Both the position numbers and the translations under genes were made by a program. This document shows positions 53,947 to 63,902 of a stretch of DNA of 64,000 bases, piece by piece. Under the pieces are notes generated by a model that did not search any database, had not been told where the DNA came from, and was given only the letters and a program-made list of their open reading frames with translations. Within the stretch, counting starts at the first letter, position 1, and every line of letters starts with the position of its first letter. The stretch is from Actinacidiphila sp. DG2A-62 (lineage in GTDB: Bacteria > Actinomycetota > Actinomycetes > Streptomycetales > Streptomycetaceae), in assembly GCF_035825295.1 (NCBI RefSeq), contig NZ_JAYMGI010000002.1:7020001-7084000 (forward strand), read 5' to 3'.

Positions 53947-53960
53947 TGGGAGCGCTCCCA
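53947..53960. promoter_or_regulatory. CebR-type operator upstream of the GH9 cellulase
   Basis: TGGGAGCGCTCCCA is the exact 14-base consensus palindrome bound by the cellobiose-responsive LacI-family repressor CebR in Streptomyces. It lies 67 bases ahead of the cellulase start, downstream of a TTGACG hexamer (53916-53921). Cellobiose induction is expected. Confidence 0.85.
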
Positions 53961-54026
53961 TAGGGTGCTGTGCCGGGGCCCTATGGGAGTGCGATCCCCC
54001 CACTCCTCGTTCTCCCTGGAGGACGC

Positions 54027-56675
54027 GTGTCCAGCATCCGCAGACCGTTCCCCCGTCGCCGCGGGGACGCCCCCGCCGCACCCGATCACCCTCCCCGCCC
54101 GCACCGGCGGTCCCGCCGCCTGCTCGCCGTCGCGGTCGCCGCGCTGCTGCCGCTCGTCGGCGTCGCGGCGCAGGGGGCCGCCCGCGCCGCGTCGGCCCGG
54201 CCCGCCGCCGCGTCCTCGTACAACTACGCCGAGGCGCTCCAGGACTCCATGCTGTTCTACGAGTCGCAGCGCTCCGGCGCGCTGCCCGCCGACAACCGGG
54301 TGAGCTGGCGCGGCGACTCGGACCTCGCCGACGGCAAGGACGTCGGCCTGGACCTCACCGGCGGCTACCACGACGCGGGCGACGAGGTGAAGTTCGGCTT
54401 CCCGATGGCCTTCTCGATGACCATGCTCGGCTGGGGCGGCATCGACGAGGCGCCGGGCTACGCCGCCTCCGGCCAGAGCGCGTACCTGCTGCGGAACCTG
54501 CGCTGGGGCGACGACTGGCTGCTGAAGGCGCACCCCTCGGCGAACGTCCTCTACGGCCAGGTCGGCGACGGCTCCAGCGACCACGCGTTCTGGGGCCCGG
54601 CCGAGGTCAACCCCGAGCCGCGCCCGGCCTACAAGATCGACGCGTCCTGCCCCGGCTCCGACCTGGCCGGCGAGTCGGCCGCCGCACTGGCCTCGTCCAG
54701 CATGCTCTTCGCGTCCTCCGACCCCACGTACGCCGCGAAGCTGCTGACCAACGCCAAGCAGCTCTACACCTTCGCCGACACCTACCGCGGCACGTACGAC
54801 AAGTGCATCACCGCGGCCCAGGGCTACTACAACTCCTGGAGCGGCTACTGGGACGAGCTCGTCTGGGGCGCCCTGTGGCTGTACCGCGCCACCGGTGACA
54901 GCGCGTACGTCGCCAAGGCCGAGACGTACTACGCCCAGCTGCCCAAGATGCAGCAGACCAGCACGCCCGAGTACAACTGGACGCTGGCCTGGGACGACAA
55001 GTCCTACGGCGACTACGTGCTGCTGGCCGAACTCACCGGCAAACAGGTCTACATCGACGACGCCGAGCGCTGGCTCGACTGGTGGACGACCGGCGTGAAC
55101 GGGCAGAAGGTCGCCTACTCGCCCGGCGGCGAGGCGTTCCTCGACACCTGGGGATCGCTGCGGTACTCCGCCAACACCGCGTTCGCCGCACTGCAGTTCG
55201 CCTCCTGGCTGAGCGCGCAGGGCAAGGACGCGGCCAAGGTGTCGACCTACCGCGACTTCGGCGCGCGGCAGATCGACTACATCCTCGGCGACAACCCCCG
55301 CCACGAGAGCTACGAGATCGGGTTCACCAACTCCGGCGCGAACAGCGCCTGGCCGCAGAACCCGCACAACCGCACCGCGCACGGCTCGTGGGACCAGTCG
55401 ATGAACGACCCGGCGGCCACCCGGCACCTGGACTACGGCCTGCTCGTCGGCGGCCCGGGCTCGGCGGACGACGGTTTCTCCGACGAGCGCTCCAACTACG
55501 GTGAGACGGAAGGCGCGCTGGACTACAACGCGGGCTTCTCCGGCGCGCTCGCCGCGCTGACCGCGAGCTACGGCGGCACGCCGCGAGCGAACTTCCCGCC
55601 GAAGGAGACGCCCAACGGCCCCGAGGAGTACATGCAGGCGGCGGTGAACACCGCGGGCACGAACTTCTACGAGATCAAGGCGCAGGTGGTCAACACCTCC
55701 GGCTGGCCGGCCCGGCACCTGCTGCACGGCTCCTTCCGCTGGTACTTCACCCTGGACCCGGGTGTCGACCCCTCCCAGGTCGTCCTCAGCTCGCCGTACA
55801 ACCAGTGCTCCGCGCCCACCGGTCCGACCCGGCTGTCCGGCGCCGTCGCCTACGTGACGATCAGCTGCGAGGGCCAGGACATCGCCCCGGCCGGGCAGTC
55901 CGCGTACCACCGCGAGGTGCAGTTCCGGCTCACCTTCCCCGGCGCGCACAACCCGACGGCCGACTGGTCCTACGCGGGCGTGGCCACCACGCCCGGCGCC
56001 GCGCCGGTCACCGTCGACCACGTCGTCCTCTACGACGGCGCCACGCAGGTCTGGGGCACCGCCCCGAGCGGCGACGGCGGCACCGCGGGCGGCACGAGTG
56101 CGGGCACGACGGCGGGCACGTCGTCGGGCACCTCCTCGGGCACCTCGTCCGGGACGAGTTCGGGCACGTCGTCCGGCACGACCGCCGGAACCACCACCGG
56201 CACGACCTCGGGGACGTCCTCCGGCGCCACCACCGGCGCCTCCGGCGGGACGTCGTCCGGCACGACGACCGGCACGACCGCTGGAACCACCACCGGCACG
56301 ACCTCGGGGACGTCCTCCGGCGCCACCACCGGCGGGACCGGGACGCCGCCCGCCGTGGGATGCCGGGTCACCTACACCGTGTCGAGCCAGTGGTCCGGCG
56401 GCTTCCAGGCGGACGTCGCGGTGGTCGACACCGGCACGAGCACGGTCAACGGCTGGACGCTGACCTGGACCTTCGGCGGCGACCAGCACATCGGCAACGC
56501 GTGGAACGGCACCGTCACGCAGTCCGGCCAGAACGTCACCGCGCACGACGCCGGCTACAACGCCTCGATACCGCCCGGCGGCGGCGTCGACGTCGGCTTC
56601 ACCGCCACCTACAGCGCGAGCAACGCCGCGCCGCACGGCTTCGCGCTCAACGGAACCGCTTGCACGACCAGTTGA
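54027..56675 (+). CDS. Secreted GH9 endoglucanase with CBM3 and CBM2
   Basis: 882 residues. GTG at 54027 follows CTGGAGG. The signal segment has a long basic start (PHRRSRRLLAVAVAALLPLVGVAA). GH9 domain about 66-520: GGYHDAGDEVKFGFP with the catalytic-base Asp pair, HNRTAHGSW, and SNYGETEGALDYNAGFSGALAAL with the proton-donor Glu. A CBM3 follows at about 535-680 (FYEIKAQVVNTSGWPARHL). A Gly/Thr/Ser linker spans about 685-770, then a CBM2 to the end (CRVTYTVSSQWSGGFQADVAV, WTLTWTF). It cuts cellulose outside the cell. A CebR box directly upstream predicts cellobiose induction. Confidence 0.93.
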   Translation: MSSIRRPFPRRRGDAPAAPDHPPRPHRRSRRLLAVAVAALLPLVGVAAQGAARAASARPAAASSYNYAEALQDSMLFYESQRSGALPADNRVSWRGDSDLADGKDVGLDLTGGYHDAGDEVKFGFPMAFSMTMLGWGGIDEAPGYAASGQSAYLLRNLRWGDDWLLKAHPSANVLYGQVGDGSSDHAFWGPAEVNPEPRPAYKIDASCPGSDLAGESAAALASSSMLFASSDPTYAAKLLTNAKQLYTFADTYRGTYDKCITAAQGYYNSWSGYWDELVWGALWLYRATGDSAYVAKAETYYAQLPKMQQTSTPEYNWTLAWDDKSYGDYVLLAELTGKQVYIDDAERWLDWWTTGVNGQKVAYSPGGEAFLDTWGSLRYSANTAFAALQFASWLSAQGKDAAKVSTYRDFGARQIDYILGDNPRHESYEIGFTNSGANSAWPQNPHNRTAHGSWDQSMNDPAATRHLDYGLLVGGPGSADDGFSDERSNYGETEGALDYNAGFSGALAALTASYGGTPRANFPPKETPNGPEEYMQAAVNTAGTNFYEIKAQVVNTSGWPARHLLHGSFRWYFTLDPGVDPSQVVLSSPYNQCSAPTGPTRLSGAVAYVTISCEGQDIAPAGQSAYHREVQFRLTFPGAHNPTADWSYAGVATTPGAAPVTVDHVVLYDGATQVWGTAPSGDGGTAGGTSAGTTAGTSSGTSSGTSSGTSSGTSSGTTAGTTTGTTSGTSSGATTGASGGTSSGTTTGTTAGTTTGTTSGTSSGATTGGTGTPPAVGCRVTYTVSSQWSGGFQADVAVVDTGTSTVNGWTLTWTFGGDQHIGNAWNGTVTQSGQNVTAHDAGYNASIPPGGGVDVGFTATYSASNAAPHGFALNGTACTTS
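56187..56334 (+). repeat. 96-bp in-frame repeat in the cellulase linker
   Basis: A 52-base segment starting GGAACCACCACCGG at 56187 recurs identically at 56283, 32 codons on, within the Gly/Thr/Ser linker. Linker length has probably changed by slipped replication. Confidence 0.75.
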
Positions 56676-56768
56676 CCGGCGCCGCTCCGGGCGCCGCCCG
56701 CCCGGAGCCCCGTCCCGTCCCCGACCGCTCGGCCGCCGCACCCGTACCGCGGCGGCCGAGCCCCTTTC

Positions 56769-58016
56769 TCACAGCCGCATCACCAGCAGCGACACGTCGT
56801 CCTGCTGGCCGCTCGGGTCGGCCAGCCGCGCCAGCAGCGCGTCCGCCAGGTGCTCGACCGGCCGGTCGCGCAACGCGCCCGCCGCCTCGGCCAGTCGACC
56901 GAGCCCCACGTCGAGGTCCTCGCCGCGCCGCTCCACCAGCCCGTCGGTGTACAGCACCAGCGTGTCGCCCGGCCCGTACTCCACCGTGGCCTGCGGGCGC
57001 GGCACATGCTCCAGCCGCACGCCGAGCGGCGGATCGGTGGCCTGGTCGAGGAACTCGTGCCGGCCGTCGGCGCGGACCAGCAGCGGCGGCACGTGGCCCG
57101 CGTTGCTGTACGTCAACAGCCGGCTCTCCGGGAAGAGTTGACAGGCGAACGTGGTGGTGGCGAGCGCGCTCTCATGGGACCGCGCGTACAGCCCGAGCGT
57201 CTGCAGCGCGCTGTTCGGCCCGTCCGAGACGCGGACCGCGGCGCTCAGCGCACTGCGTAGCATGCCCATGATGCTCGCGGCGGCCACCCCGTGGCCGACC
57301 ACGTCGCCCACCGTCAGCGCGAGCCGCCCCTCGGGCAGGTCGACCACGTCGTACCAGTCGCCGCACGCGTTCAGCCCCTCCAGCGCCGGCCGGTAGCGCA
57401 CCGCGATCTCCGGGTGGACGGCCAGGTCGGGCGTCTCCAGCATGGCCCGCTGGAGCGCCAGCGCGGTGTCGTGGACGACCGCGGTCGACTCCTGCAACCG
57501 GCGGTTGGCACGCTGCAACTCCTGTGCATGCAGGAAGAGTTCGGCGTACGGCGCCTCGGCGTCCGGGTCCGTGCCGCTGCCCGGGTCCCGGCGCTCCTCG
57601 CGGACGAAACCGGTCACGTCCTCGATCCGGTGGATGATCAGCTCCACCCGGCCGTCGGGGCCCTTCACCGGCTGGTTCACCACGTTCCACCAGCGCGGCT
57701 CGAAGCTCCGGGAGTCGCCCGACCGCGGGATGGCGAACCGGTGCAGCATCAGCAGGCTCGCCCGGCCGGAGACCAGCACCGTCTCCAGCGAGCGGCGCTG
57801 CACCTCCGCGCCGTGCGAGGTCGGCTCCTGCGGGTCGGGCGGGAACGCGTCGAAGAAGTTGCGCCCGATCAGCGAGTCGGCGGAGCGGCCGGTCACCTCG
57901 CGGTACGCGTCGTTCGCGGTGACGATCCGCAACTGCCGGTCGAGGACCACACAGGCGACCGGCACGGCGGCGAACAGCGCGGCGTAGTCGATCCCGTCGC
58001 CCGCTCGCTGCTCCAC
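56769..58016 (-). CDS. PAS-domain PP2C (SpoIIE/RsbU-type) phosphatase
   Basis: 415 residues from the GTG at 58016. PAS domain at about 10-130: VACVVLDRQLRIVTANDAYREVTGRSADSLIGRNFFDAFP. A coiled region (LFLHAQELQRANRRLQESTAVV) leads to a SpoIIE-type PP2C domain: CGDWYDVVDLPEGRLALTVGDVVGHGVAAASIMGMLR, with acidic metal residues, then VLYTDGLVE and QQDDVSLLVMRL. It likely dephosphorylates an anti-sigma antagonist. The start is uncertain: the open frame extends upstream through an Arg/Gly/Pro-rich segment without clear domain. Confidence 0.85.
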   Translation of the reverse strand: MEQRAGDGIDYAALFAAVPVACVVLDRQLRIVTANDAYREVTGRSADSLIGRNFFDAFPPDPQEPTSHGAEVQRRSLETVLVSGRASLLMLHRFAIPRSGDSRSFEPRWWNVVNQPVKGPDGRVELIIHRIEDVTGFVREERRDPGSGTDPDAEAPYAELFLHAQELQRANRRLQESTAVVHDTALALQRAMLETPDLAVHPEIAVRYRPALEGLNACGDWYDVVDLPEGRLALTVGDVVGHGVAAASIMGMLRSALSAAVRVSDGPNSALQTLGLYARSHESALATTTFACQLFPESRLLTYSNAGHVPPLLVRADGRHEFLDQATDPPLGVRLEHVPRPQATVEYGPGDTLVLYTDGLVERRGEDLDVGLGRLAEAAGALRDRPVEHLADALLARLADPSGQQDDVSLLVMRL

Positions 58017-58524
58017 CTCGGCCCCGCTCTCCTCGTCCCGTACGCCCGCCCGGCCGCGAGCACCCCGACCCGCGGCCCCGCCGGCCCCGCCGGCCTGCCC
58101 GGCCGCTGTGATCCGCCCGACCGCCGTGATCCGCCCGGGGCCCGCCTCCGGCCCACCCTGCCGTGGCCCGGCGCACGCGGCGCGCGGCACGCGGCTCACC
58201 CCGACAGCGGTCCGCCCGGTCGGCGGAACGCGCCACCGGCCCCCAGGGCTCCGGCGCGGCCCCTGGCGTCCCGCGTCCGGCGTGGGCGTCGCCGGAAAGC
58301 GGGCCTGGCGCGGCCCCCGGCGGGGTCCCCCCGGGCCCTCGCGGTGGTGCGGGCGGTTCGTCGGGCAGCAGCGCGACCCCGCGGCCCGCGGGGGCGCGGG
58401 CGGGCGCGAGGGGCCGGGCACAGCGCCTCGACCGAACCGGCCGCAGGCCCCGCGAACTGGGCTTCCGGCGGACCCCGCCGTAGCGTGGCGAGCCTCGTGA
58501 CGTGCTTCGTGGGAGGGGGTCCGG
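58017..58524. other. GC-rich divergent region, no gene supported
   Basis: 508 bases between divergent phosphatase and methyltransferase starts. Open frames here are Arg/Pro/Gly-rich and domainless. It may hold a longer phosphatase N-terminus or only promoters; no clear hexamers were seen. Confidence 0.5.
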
Positions 58525-59259
58525 GTGGACCGGGACATCCGTACGGTCGAGGACGTACTGGAGCTGCTGGACGGACTGTTCCCGGCGCCGGCCGACCGGT
58601 GGACGGCCGGCGCGGCCGACTGGTGGGACGGGTTCTACGCCGACCGCGCCCGGCCCGTGCCGTTCTTCGCCGACCGGCCGGACGAGAACCTGGTGTCGTA
58701 TCTCGACCGCGGCCTGATCGCCCCGGCGCGGGCGCTGGACCTGGGCTGCGGGCCCGGCCGCAACGCCCTGTACCTGGCCGCGCGCGGCGTGCGGGTGGAC
58801 GCGGTCGACCTCTCGCCGAAGGCCGTCGCGTGGGCGCGGGCCCGCGCCCGCGAGGCCGGCGCCGACGTGCGCTTCCACTGCGGCGACGCCTTCGCGGCCG
58901 ACGCGCCCGTACCCGAGGGACCGTACGACCTGGTCTACGACTCGGGCTGCTTCCACCACCTGCCGCCGCACCGGCGGATCAGCTACCTCGCGCTCCTGGA
59001 CCGGGTGCTGGCCCCCGGGGGTCATGTCGCGCTCGCCTGCTTCGCCGCCGGCGCCATGGGCTGCGAACTGCCCGACGCGGACCTCTACCGCCGGGCCACC
59101 CTGGACGGCGGCCTCGCCTACACCCCGCAGTCCCTGCGGCGGATCTTCGCCGACCTCACCGAGGTCGAGCTGCGGCGCATGCGCGACGAGCCGCCGGGCT
59201 CGCCGCACTTCGGCGAACCGTTCCTGTGGACGGCCCTCTTCCGCCGCCCGCCCGCCTGA
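58525..59259 (+). CDS. Class I SAM-dependent methyltransferase
   Basis: 244 residues. SAM-binding motif I ALDLGCGPGRNALYLAARG at about 71-89, VDAVDLSPKAV (motif II acidic loop), HCGDAFAADAP, and YDLVYDSGCFHHLPPHRRISYLALL. The overall pattern fits the thiopurine/tellurite-type small-molecule methyltransferases. GTG at 58525 after GGGAGGGG. The substrate is not evident. Confidence 0.87.
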   Translation: MDRDIRTVEDVLELLDGLFPAPADRWTAGAADWWDGFYADRARPVPFFADRPDENLVSYLDRGLIAPARALDLGCGPGRNALYLAARGVRVDAVDLSPKAVAWARARAREAGADVRFHCGDAFAADAPVPEGPYDLVYDSGCFHHLPPHRRISYLALLDRVLAPGGHVALACFAAGAMGCELPDADLYRRATLDGGLAYTPQSLRRIFADLTEVELRRMRDEPPGSPHFGEPFLWTALFRRPPA

Positions 59260-59318
59260 CCCGCCCGCGCCGGCCCACCCCCGCCGACCGGTCCCGGGCC
59301 CCTACGCCCGAGCCCGCG

Positions 59319-60764
59319 TCACCTGGCCGGGGCGTCGTCCGCCCGCGCCGCGAGCCGTACGGTCACCGTGGTGCCCACGCCCACCGCGGAGCTGACCGCG
59401 ACACTGCCGCCGTGGGCGTGCACGATGGCCTCCACGATGGCCAGGCCCAGGCCCGAACCGCCGTAGGCGCGGCTGCGGCTGGCCTCGGCGCGCCAGAAGC
59501 GCTCGAAGACCCGCGGCAGGTCCTGCGGCGCGATGCCGGGGCCGTCGTCGGACACCTCGGCGCTGACCTCCCCGGCCGAGGCGGCCACGGTGACGTGCAC
59601 GGAGGTCCCGGCCGGGGTGTGCTGCACCGCGTTGCCGACCAGGTTGCGCAGCACCTGCTGGAGGCGGGCGGCGTCGCCGGTCACCGGCGCGGGACCGGCC
59701 GCGGCCAGCGTGATGTCCCGCTCGGGGTGGATCACCTGCGCGTCCTCGACCACGCTGGCGGCCAGCGCGGTCAGGTCCAGCGGATCGCGCCCGATCGGAC
59801 GGCCCGCGTCGAGGCGGGCCAGCAGCGACAGGTCCTCGACCAGCAGCCGCATCCTGCCGACCTCGTCCTCGATGTGGCCGAGCGCGGTGTCCAGGTGCGG
59901 ACCGGTCAGCCCGCCCTGGCGGTGCAGGTCGAGCCAGCCGGAGATGGTGGACAGCGGGGTGCGCAGCTCGTGCGAGGTGTCGGCGGCCAGCGACCGCACG
60001 GTGGCCTCGGCGCGGGCCTGCGCGTCGAAGGCGCGGTTGACCGCCTCGGCGAGCTGGTCGGTCTCGCTGCGGTTGCCGCGCACCGGCAGCCGCTCGGACA
60101 GATGGCCCTGCGCGATGGCGTCGGCGGTGTCGGCCATCTTCGCCAGCGGCCGCATGCCCAGCCGCAGCACCAGCACGGCCAGCGCCAGCAGCAGCACGAG
60201 GGCCGCCGCGACGATGGACAGCTGGCGGACCACCAGCCGGTGGACGGTCGCGTCGTCCACCGACGTGTCGACGGTGAGGATCAGCGCGGCCGGCCGCACG
60301 GTGGGCTCGCCGTCGCGCCGCAGCGCCAGGCCCGGACTCGGGATGCGCACCGCGTCCAGGTCGTCCAGTCCCTCGCCGTTCTCGTAGTGCACGACGCGGC
60401 CGGCCGGCACCGCCGCGGTCACCCGCACCAGCCCCCGCGGGGCCAGGTCGGCCGAGCCGGTGGACAGCAGGACCCGGTCCCGCCCGTCCACCGCGATGCT
60501 GCCCAGCGGCGGCCCGAGCAGCGCCGACACCTGGTCGCCGTCGGCGGTCTGCGGGCCGCGGGCGAGCACGGCGCGGACCCGGGCCGCGCTGTCGCGCAGC
60601 GTCTGGGTGGAGCGCGAGTCCAGGAAGTCGTCGAGCAGCAGCGCGCTCGCCACCGCGCCGGCCGTCAGCCCGGCCACCAGCAGTATCGCGAGCCCGGCCA
60701 GGATGCGCAGCCGGACGCTGGAGCGGGTCCATTGGAGCCGGCCGCGCAGGCCCGCGACGATCAC
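59319..60764 (-). CDS. Sensor histidine kinase
   Basis: 481 residues. Two membrane helices (about 18-42 ILAGLAILLVAGLTAGAVASALLL; about 190-212 SIVAAALVLLLALAVLVLRL) flank an extracytoplasmic sensor. HAMP follows, then the H box AADTSHELRTPLSTISGW with the phosphorylated His, the N box QVLRNLVGNAVQHTP, DDGPGI and GGSGLGLAIVEAI. GTG at 60764 overlaps the response regulator stop (GTGA). It pairs with the regulator and probably controls the MMPL gene. Confidence 0.93.
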   Translation of the reverse strand: MIVAGLRGRLQWTRSSVRLRILAGLAILLVAGLTAGAVASALLLDDFLDSRSTQTLRDSAARVRAVLARGPQTADGDQVSALLGPPLGSIAVDGRDRVLLSTGSADLAPRGLVRVTAAVPAGRVVHYENGEGLDDLDAVRIPSPGLALRRDGEPTVRPAALILTVDTSVDDATVHRLVVRQLSIVAAALVLLLALAVLVLRLGMRPLAKMADTADAIAQGHLSERLPVRGNRSETDQLAEAVNRAFDAQARAEATVRSLAADTSHELRTPLSTISGWLDLHRQGGLTGPHLDTALGHIEDEVGRMRLLVEDLSLLARLDAGRPIGRDPLDLTALAASVVEDAQVIHPERDITLAAAGPAPVTGDAARLQQVLRNLVGNAVQHTPAGTSVHVTVAASAGEVSAEVSDDGPGIAPQDLPRVFERFWRAEASRSRAYGGSGLGLAIVEAIVHAHGGSVAVSSAVGVGTTVTVRLAARADDAPAR

Positions 60765-61552
60765 CGGGCGGCCTGCTGCCGCAGGGTGTAGCCGACGCCG
60801 CGCACGGTGTGCAGCAGCGGGGTGCGGCCCTGGTCGATCTTGCGGCGCAGGTTGGACACGAAGCGCTCGACCACGACCGAGTCGCCGCCGAAGTCGTACT
60901 GCCACACCGCCTCCAGGATCTGCGAGCGGGACAGCACCTGGCCCTGGTGGGACATCAGGTAGTGCAGCAGCCGGTACTCGGTGGGGGACAGGTCCACCGG
61001 CTCGCCGCCGCGCCGCACCTCGTGCCGCGGGTCGTCGATCTCCAGGTCGGCGCAGCGCAGCACCGGGTCGGGCTCGACGGCCGGGCCGCCCTTGGCGCGG
61101 CGCAGCAGCGCCTGGAGCCGGGCGCCGACCTCGACCACGCTGAACGGCTTGGTGACGTAGTCGTCGCCGCCCAGCCGCAGCCCGCGGACCCGGTCCTCGA
61201 CCGCGTCGCGCGCGGTCAGGAAGAGCACAGGGACGGTGACGCCGCGGTCCCGCAGGAGCTGGAGGATCTCGAAGCCGTCCGGGCCGGGGAGCATCACGTC
61301 CAGCACGATCACGTCGGGCGGCCGGCGGTCGACCAGGGCCAGCGCCCCGGTCAGATCGCCGACCGCGTCGACGGCGAACCCCGCGAAGCCGAGCGCGGAG
61401 ACCAGCAGCTGCCGGATACCGGGGTCGTCGTCGACGACCAGCACACGGTCCTGGCCGGGGCCGGTCCCGGCGCCGGCCGCGGCACCCCGGGCGGCGTGCG
61501 GGCCGGGGCCCCGGCCGGGGCCGCCGGCGGACGGGAGGTCGTCGACGTTCAT
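60761..61552 (-). CDS. OmpR-family response regulator
   Basis: 263 residues. ATG at 61552 follows GAGGAG. After a 33-residue Gly/Pro extension comes the receiver: VLVVDDDPGIRQLL, phosphoacceptor Asp85 in VIVLDVMLPGPDG, and Lys135 in YVTKPF. A winged-helix output domain is at about 165-258: LSPTEYRLLHYLMSHQGQVLSRSQILEAVW and ERFVSNLRRKID, RGVGYTLR. It is coupled to the histidine kinase. A TTGAC direct repeat before the MMPL gene is a candidate binding site. Confidence 0.93.
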   Translation of the reverse strand: MNVDDLPSAGGPGRGPGPHAARGAAAGAGTGPGQDRVLVVDDDPGIRQLLVSALGFAGFAVDAVGDLTGALALVDRRPPDVIVLDVMLPGPDGFEILQLLRDRGVTVPVLFLTARDAVEDRVRGLRLGGDDYVTKPFSVVEVGARLQALLRRAKGGPAVEPDPVLRCADLEIDDPRHEVRRGGEPVDLSPTEYRLLHYLMSHQGQVLSRSQILEAVWQYDFGGDSVVVERFVSNLRRKIDQGRTPLLHTVRGVGYTLRQQAAR

Positions 61553-61607
61553 GTGCGCTCCTCGGGCCGGGCCGGCGGGGTCCGCGCCCCGGTATCGGCA
61601 GGGTGGA

Positions 61608-63823
61608 TCATCGTGCCACGGACTCCCGCTCCTGGCCGCCGCCGGCCACCGCGGTCCCCGCGCCGGGCCCGTGCCCCGCCTCGAAGCCGTCGCCCTCGAC
61701 GTCCAGCCGGGGCAGGACGCGGGCCAGCCGGCGCGGAGCCACCAGGCGCGGTCGCCGAGCAGCGCCAGCACCGCGGGCACCAGCGTCATCCGCACCACGA
61801 ACGCGTCGACCAGGACGCCGAAGGCCAGCGCGAAGGCGATCGGCATGATGTCCGGGTCCTTGCCGAACAGGAAGCTGACGAACACCGCGATCATGATCAG
61901 CGCCGCCGAGGTCACCACCCGGGAGGCGTTGCGCGCCCCGCCCAGGATCGCCCGGCGGGTGTCCCGGTGCCGGCCGTACTCCTCGCGCATCGCCGAGACC
62001 AGGAACACCTCGTAGTCCATGGCGAGCCCGAAGAGCACCGCCATGACGATGATGGGCGCGAAGCTCGCGACCGGTCCGGTGCTCGGCACGCCCAGCGGGC
62101 CCGACAGCCAGCCCCACTGGAAGACCGCGACGGTCGCGCCGAACGCCGCGCCGACCGACAGCAGGAACCCGGCGGTGGCCTTGACCGGGATCGCCAGCGA
62201 CCGGAAGGCGACCATCAGCAGCAGCAGCGACAGGCCCACGACCACCACGGCGAACGGCAGCAGCGCGCCGTTGAGCTTGGCGGCCACGTCGATGCTCACC
62301 GCGGTCTGCCCGGTCACCGCGACCCGGCCGCCGTCCTGCCGGGCCACCGGCGCGGTGGCCGCGCCCAGCCGGGACACCAGGTCGCCGGTGGCCTGTGTGC
62401 GCGGCCCCGTGGTTGGGACGACCTGGATACGGGCGGCGACGCCGTCCTTCGCGGTGTCGACCGGGCTGACGTCGGCGATGCCGGGCAGGTGCGCGATCCG
62501 CTGCTCCACGGCGGCGGCGGTGCGGGCGGTGGACGCGGCGTCGGCGCCCTCGACCAGCACGATCAGCGGGCCGTTGGCGCCGGGCCCGAAGGCCCGGGAG
62601 ACGGCGTCGTACGCCTGGCGGGTGGCGGTGGACCTCCCGTTGGAGCCGTCGTCGTTCAGGGCGGTCTTCAACTGCAGCGCGGGCGCGGCCACCAGCAACA
62701 GCCCGGCGGTGACGACGACCAGATTGCGCAGCGGGTGGCGCAGCACGCCGCCGACCCAGCGGGTGCCCAGGGTCGTCCGGTCCCGGTGGCCGGCCCGGGC
62801 GGCCCGCGAGCCGGGCCGGGGGACCAGCCGGCGGCCGAGCAGAGCCATCAGCGCGGGCAGCAGCGTGAGCGCGGTGACCACCGCCATCGCGACCGCGCCC
62901 GCCGAGGCCAGCCCCATCGAGGTGAGCATCGGCACGCCGGCCACCGACAGCCCGGCCAGCGCGATCAGCACGGTCGCGCCCGCGAAGACCACCGCGCTGC
63001 CCGCGGTCGCGGTGGCGCGGGCCACCGACTCCGCGACCGGCATGCCCGTGGCCAGCTGCGCCCGGTGCCGGGAGACGATGAACAGCGCGTAGTCGATGCC
63101 GACCGCGAGGCCGAGCATGATCGCCAGCGTCGGCGCGTTGTCGGAGATCCCGACCACCGAGGCCAGTCCCATCAGCGCCGTCATGCTGCCGACCACGCCG
63201 AGGACGGCGGTCAGCAGCGGCATCCCGGCCGCGGTCATCGACCCGAAGGTGATGAAGAGGATCGCCAGGGCGACCAGCACGCCGATCAGTTCGGTCGGTC
63301 CGACGGGTGCGGTGGAGGGTCCGTACGCGTCCCCGCCGTAGAGCGCGGTGAGCCCGGCGTGCCGCGCGGGCGCGCCGGTGGCCTTCAGCCCGTCGAGCGT
63401 CGCGGCGGGCACGTCGCCGTCCTTGGGCGTGCTGAAGTCCACCTGGGCGACCGCGGTGCGCCCGTCCGGGGAGACCGCGCCGTCCGCGGCGGGGTCGCCG
63501 ACGGACACCACGCCGGGGACCTTCGCCGCGGCGGCCAGGCTGGTGTGCAGCGGCCCGTCGTAGGCGGGCTCGCTCAGCCGGTGGCCGGGCGGCGCCTGGA
63601 AGACGACCTGCGCCGACTCCCGGTCCGGGTCCGGCCAGTGCCGGTCCATCCGGGTCAGCGCGGTCTGCGCCGGGGAGCCGGGGATCGAGCTGCTGTTCTG
63701 GAAGGAGCCGGAGAACAGCAGTCCCAGGCCGACGACGGCCGCGAGGGCGACCGCCCATCCGATCACCATGGTGCGCCGGCGCCTGGCGCCGAAGGCGCCC
63801 AGCCGGTACAGGAGCGTGGCCAT
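61608..63823 (-). pseudogene. MMPL/RND-type lipid or drug transporter with a late frameshift
   Basis: About 738 residues if corrected. Twelve helices in two MMPL halves: MVIGWAVALAAVVGLGLLF at the start; ELIGVLVALAILFITFGSM and MLGLAVGIDYALFIVSRHR in half one; ALLPFAVVVVGLSLLLLMVAFRSLAIPVK, MAVLFGLAMDYEVFLVSAMREEYG and AFALAFGVLVDAFVVRMTLVPAVLALLGDRAWWL in half two, with the conserved Asp-Tyr pairs. Near 61733 the frame slips: a C seems missing after WWL, and the other frame restores PRRLARVLPRLDVEG and stops at 61608. Only the cytoplasmic tail is affected, so the uncorrected protein might still fold. First gene of the MMPL/regulator/kinase operon; ATG at 63823. Confidence 0.87.
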
Positions 63824-63902
63824 GAACCGTCCCTCGTGGGTCGCGGTGGAAGTGACACCGGCGATCCTGCGCGGCGGTCTTGAGGCCCGGCCTCCGCGGG
63901 AG

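Noticed and set aside
60761..63823. A single MMPL-response regulator fusion protein
   Set aside because: The joined frame exists only because one C is missing near 61733. The other frame restores the usual MMPL tail and a stop at 61608, and the regulator has its own ATG and ribosome site.
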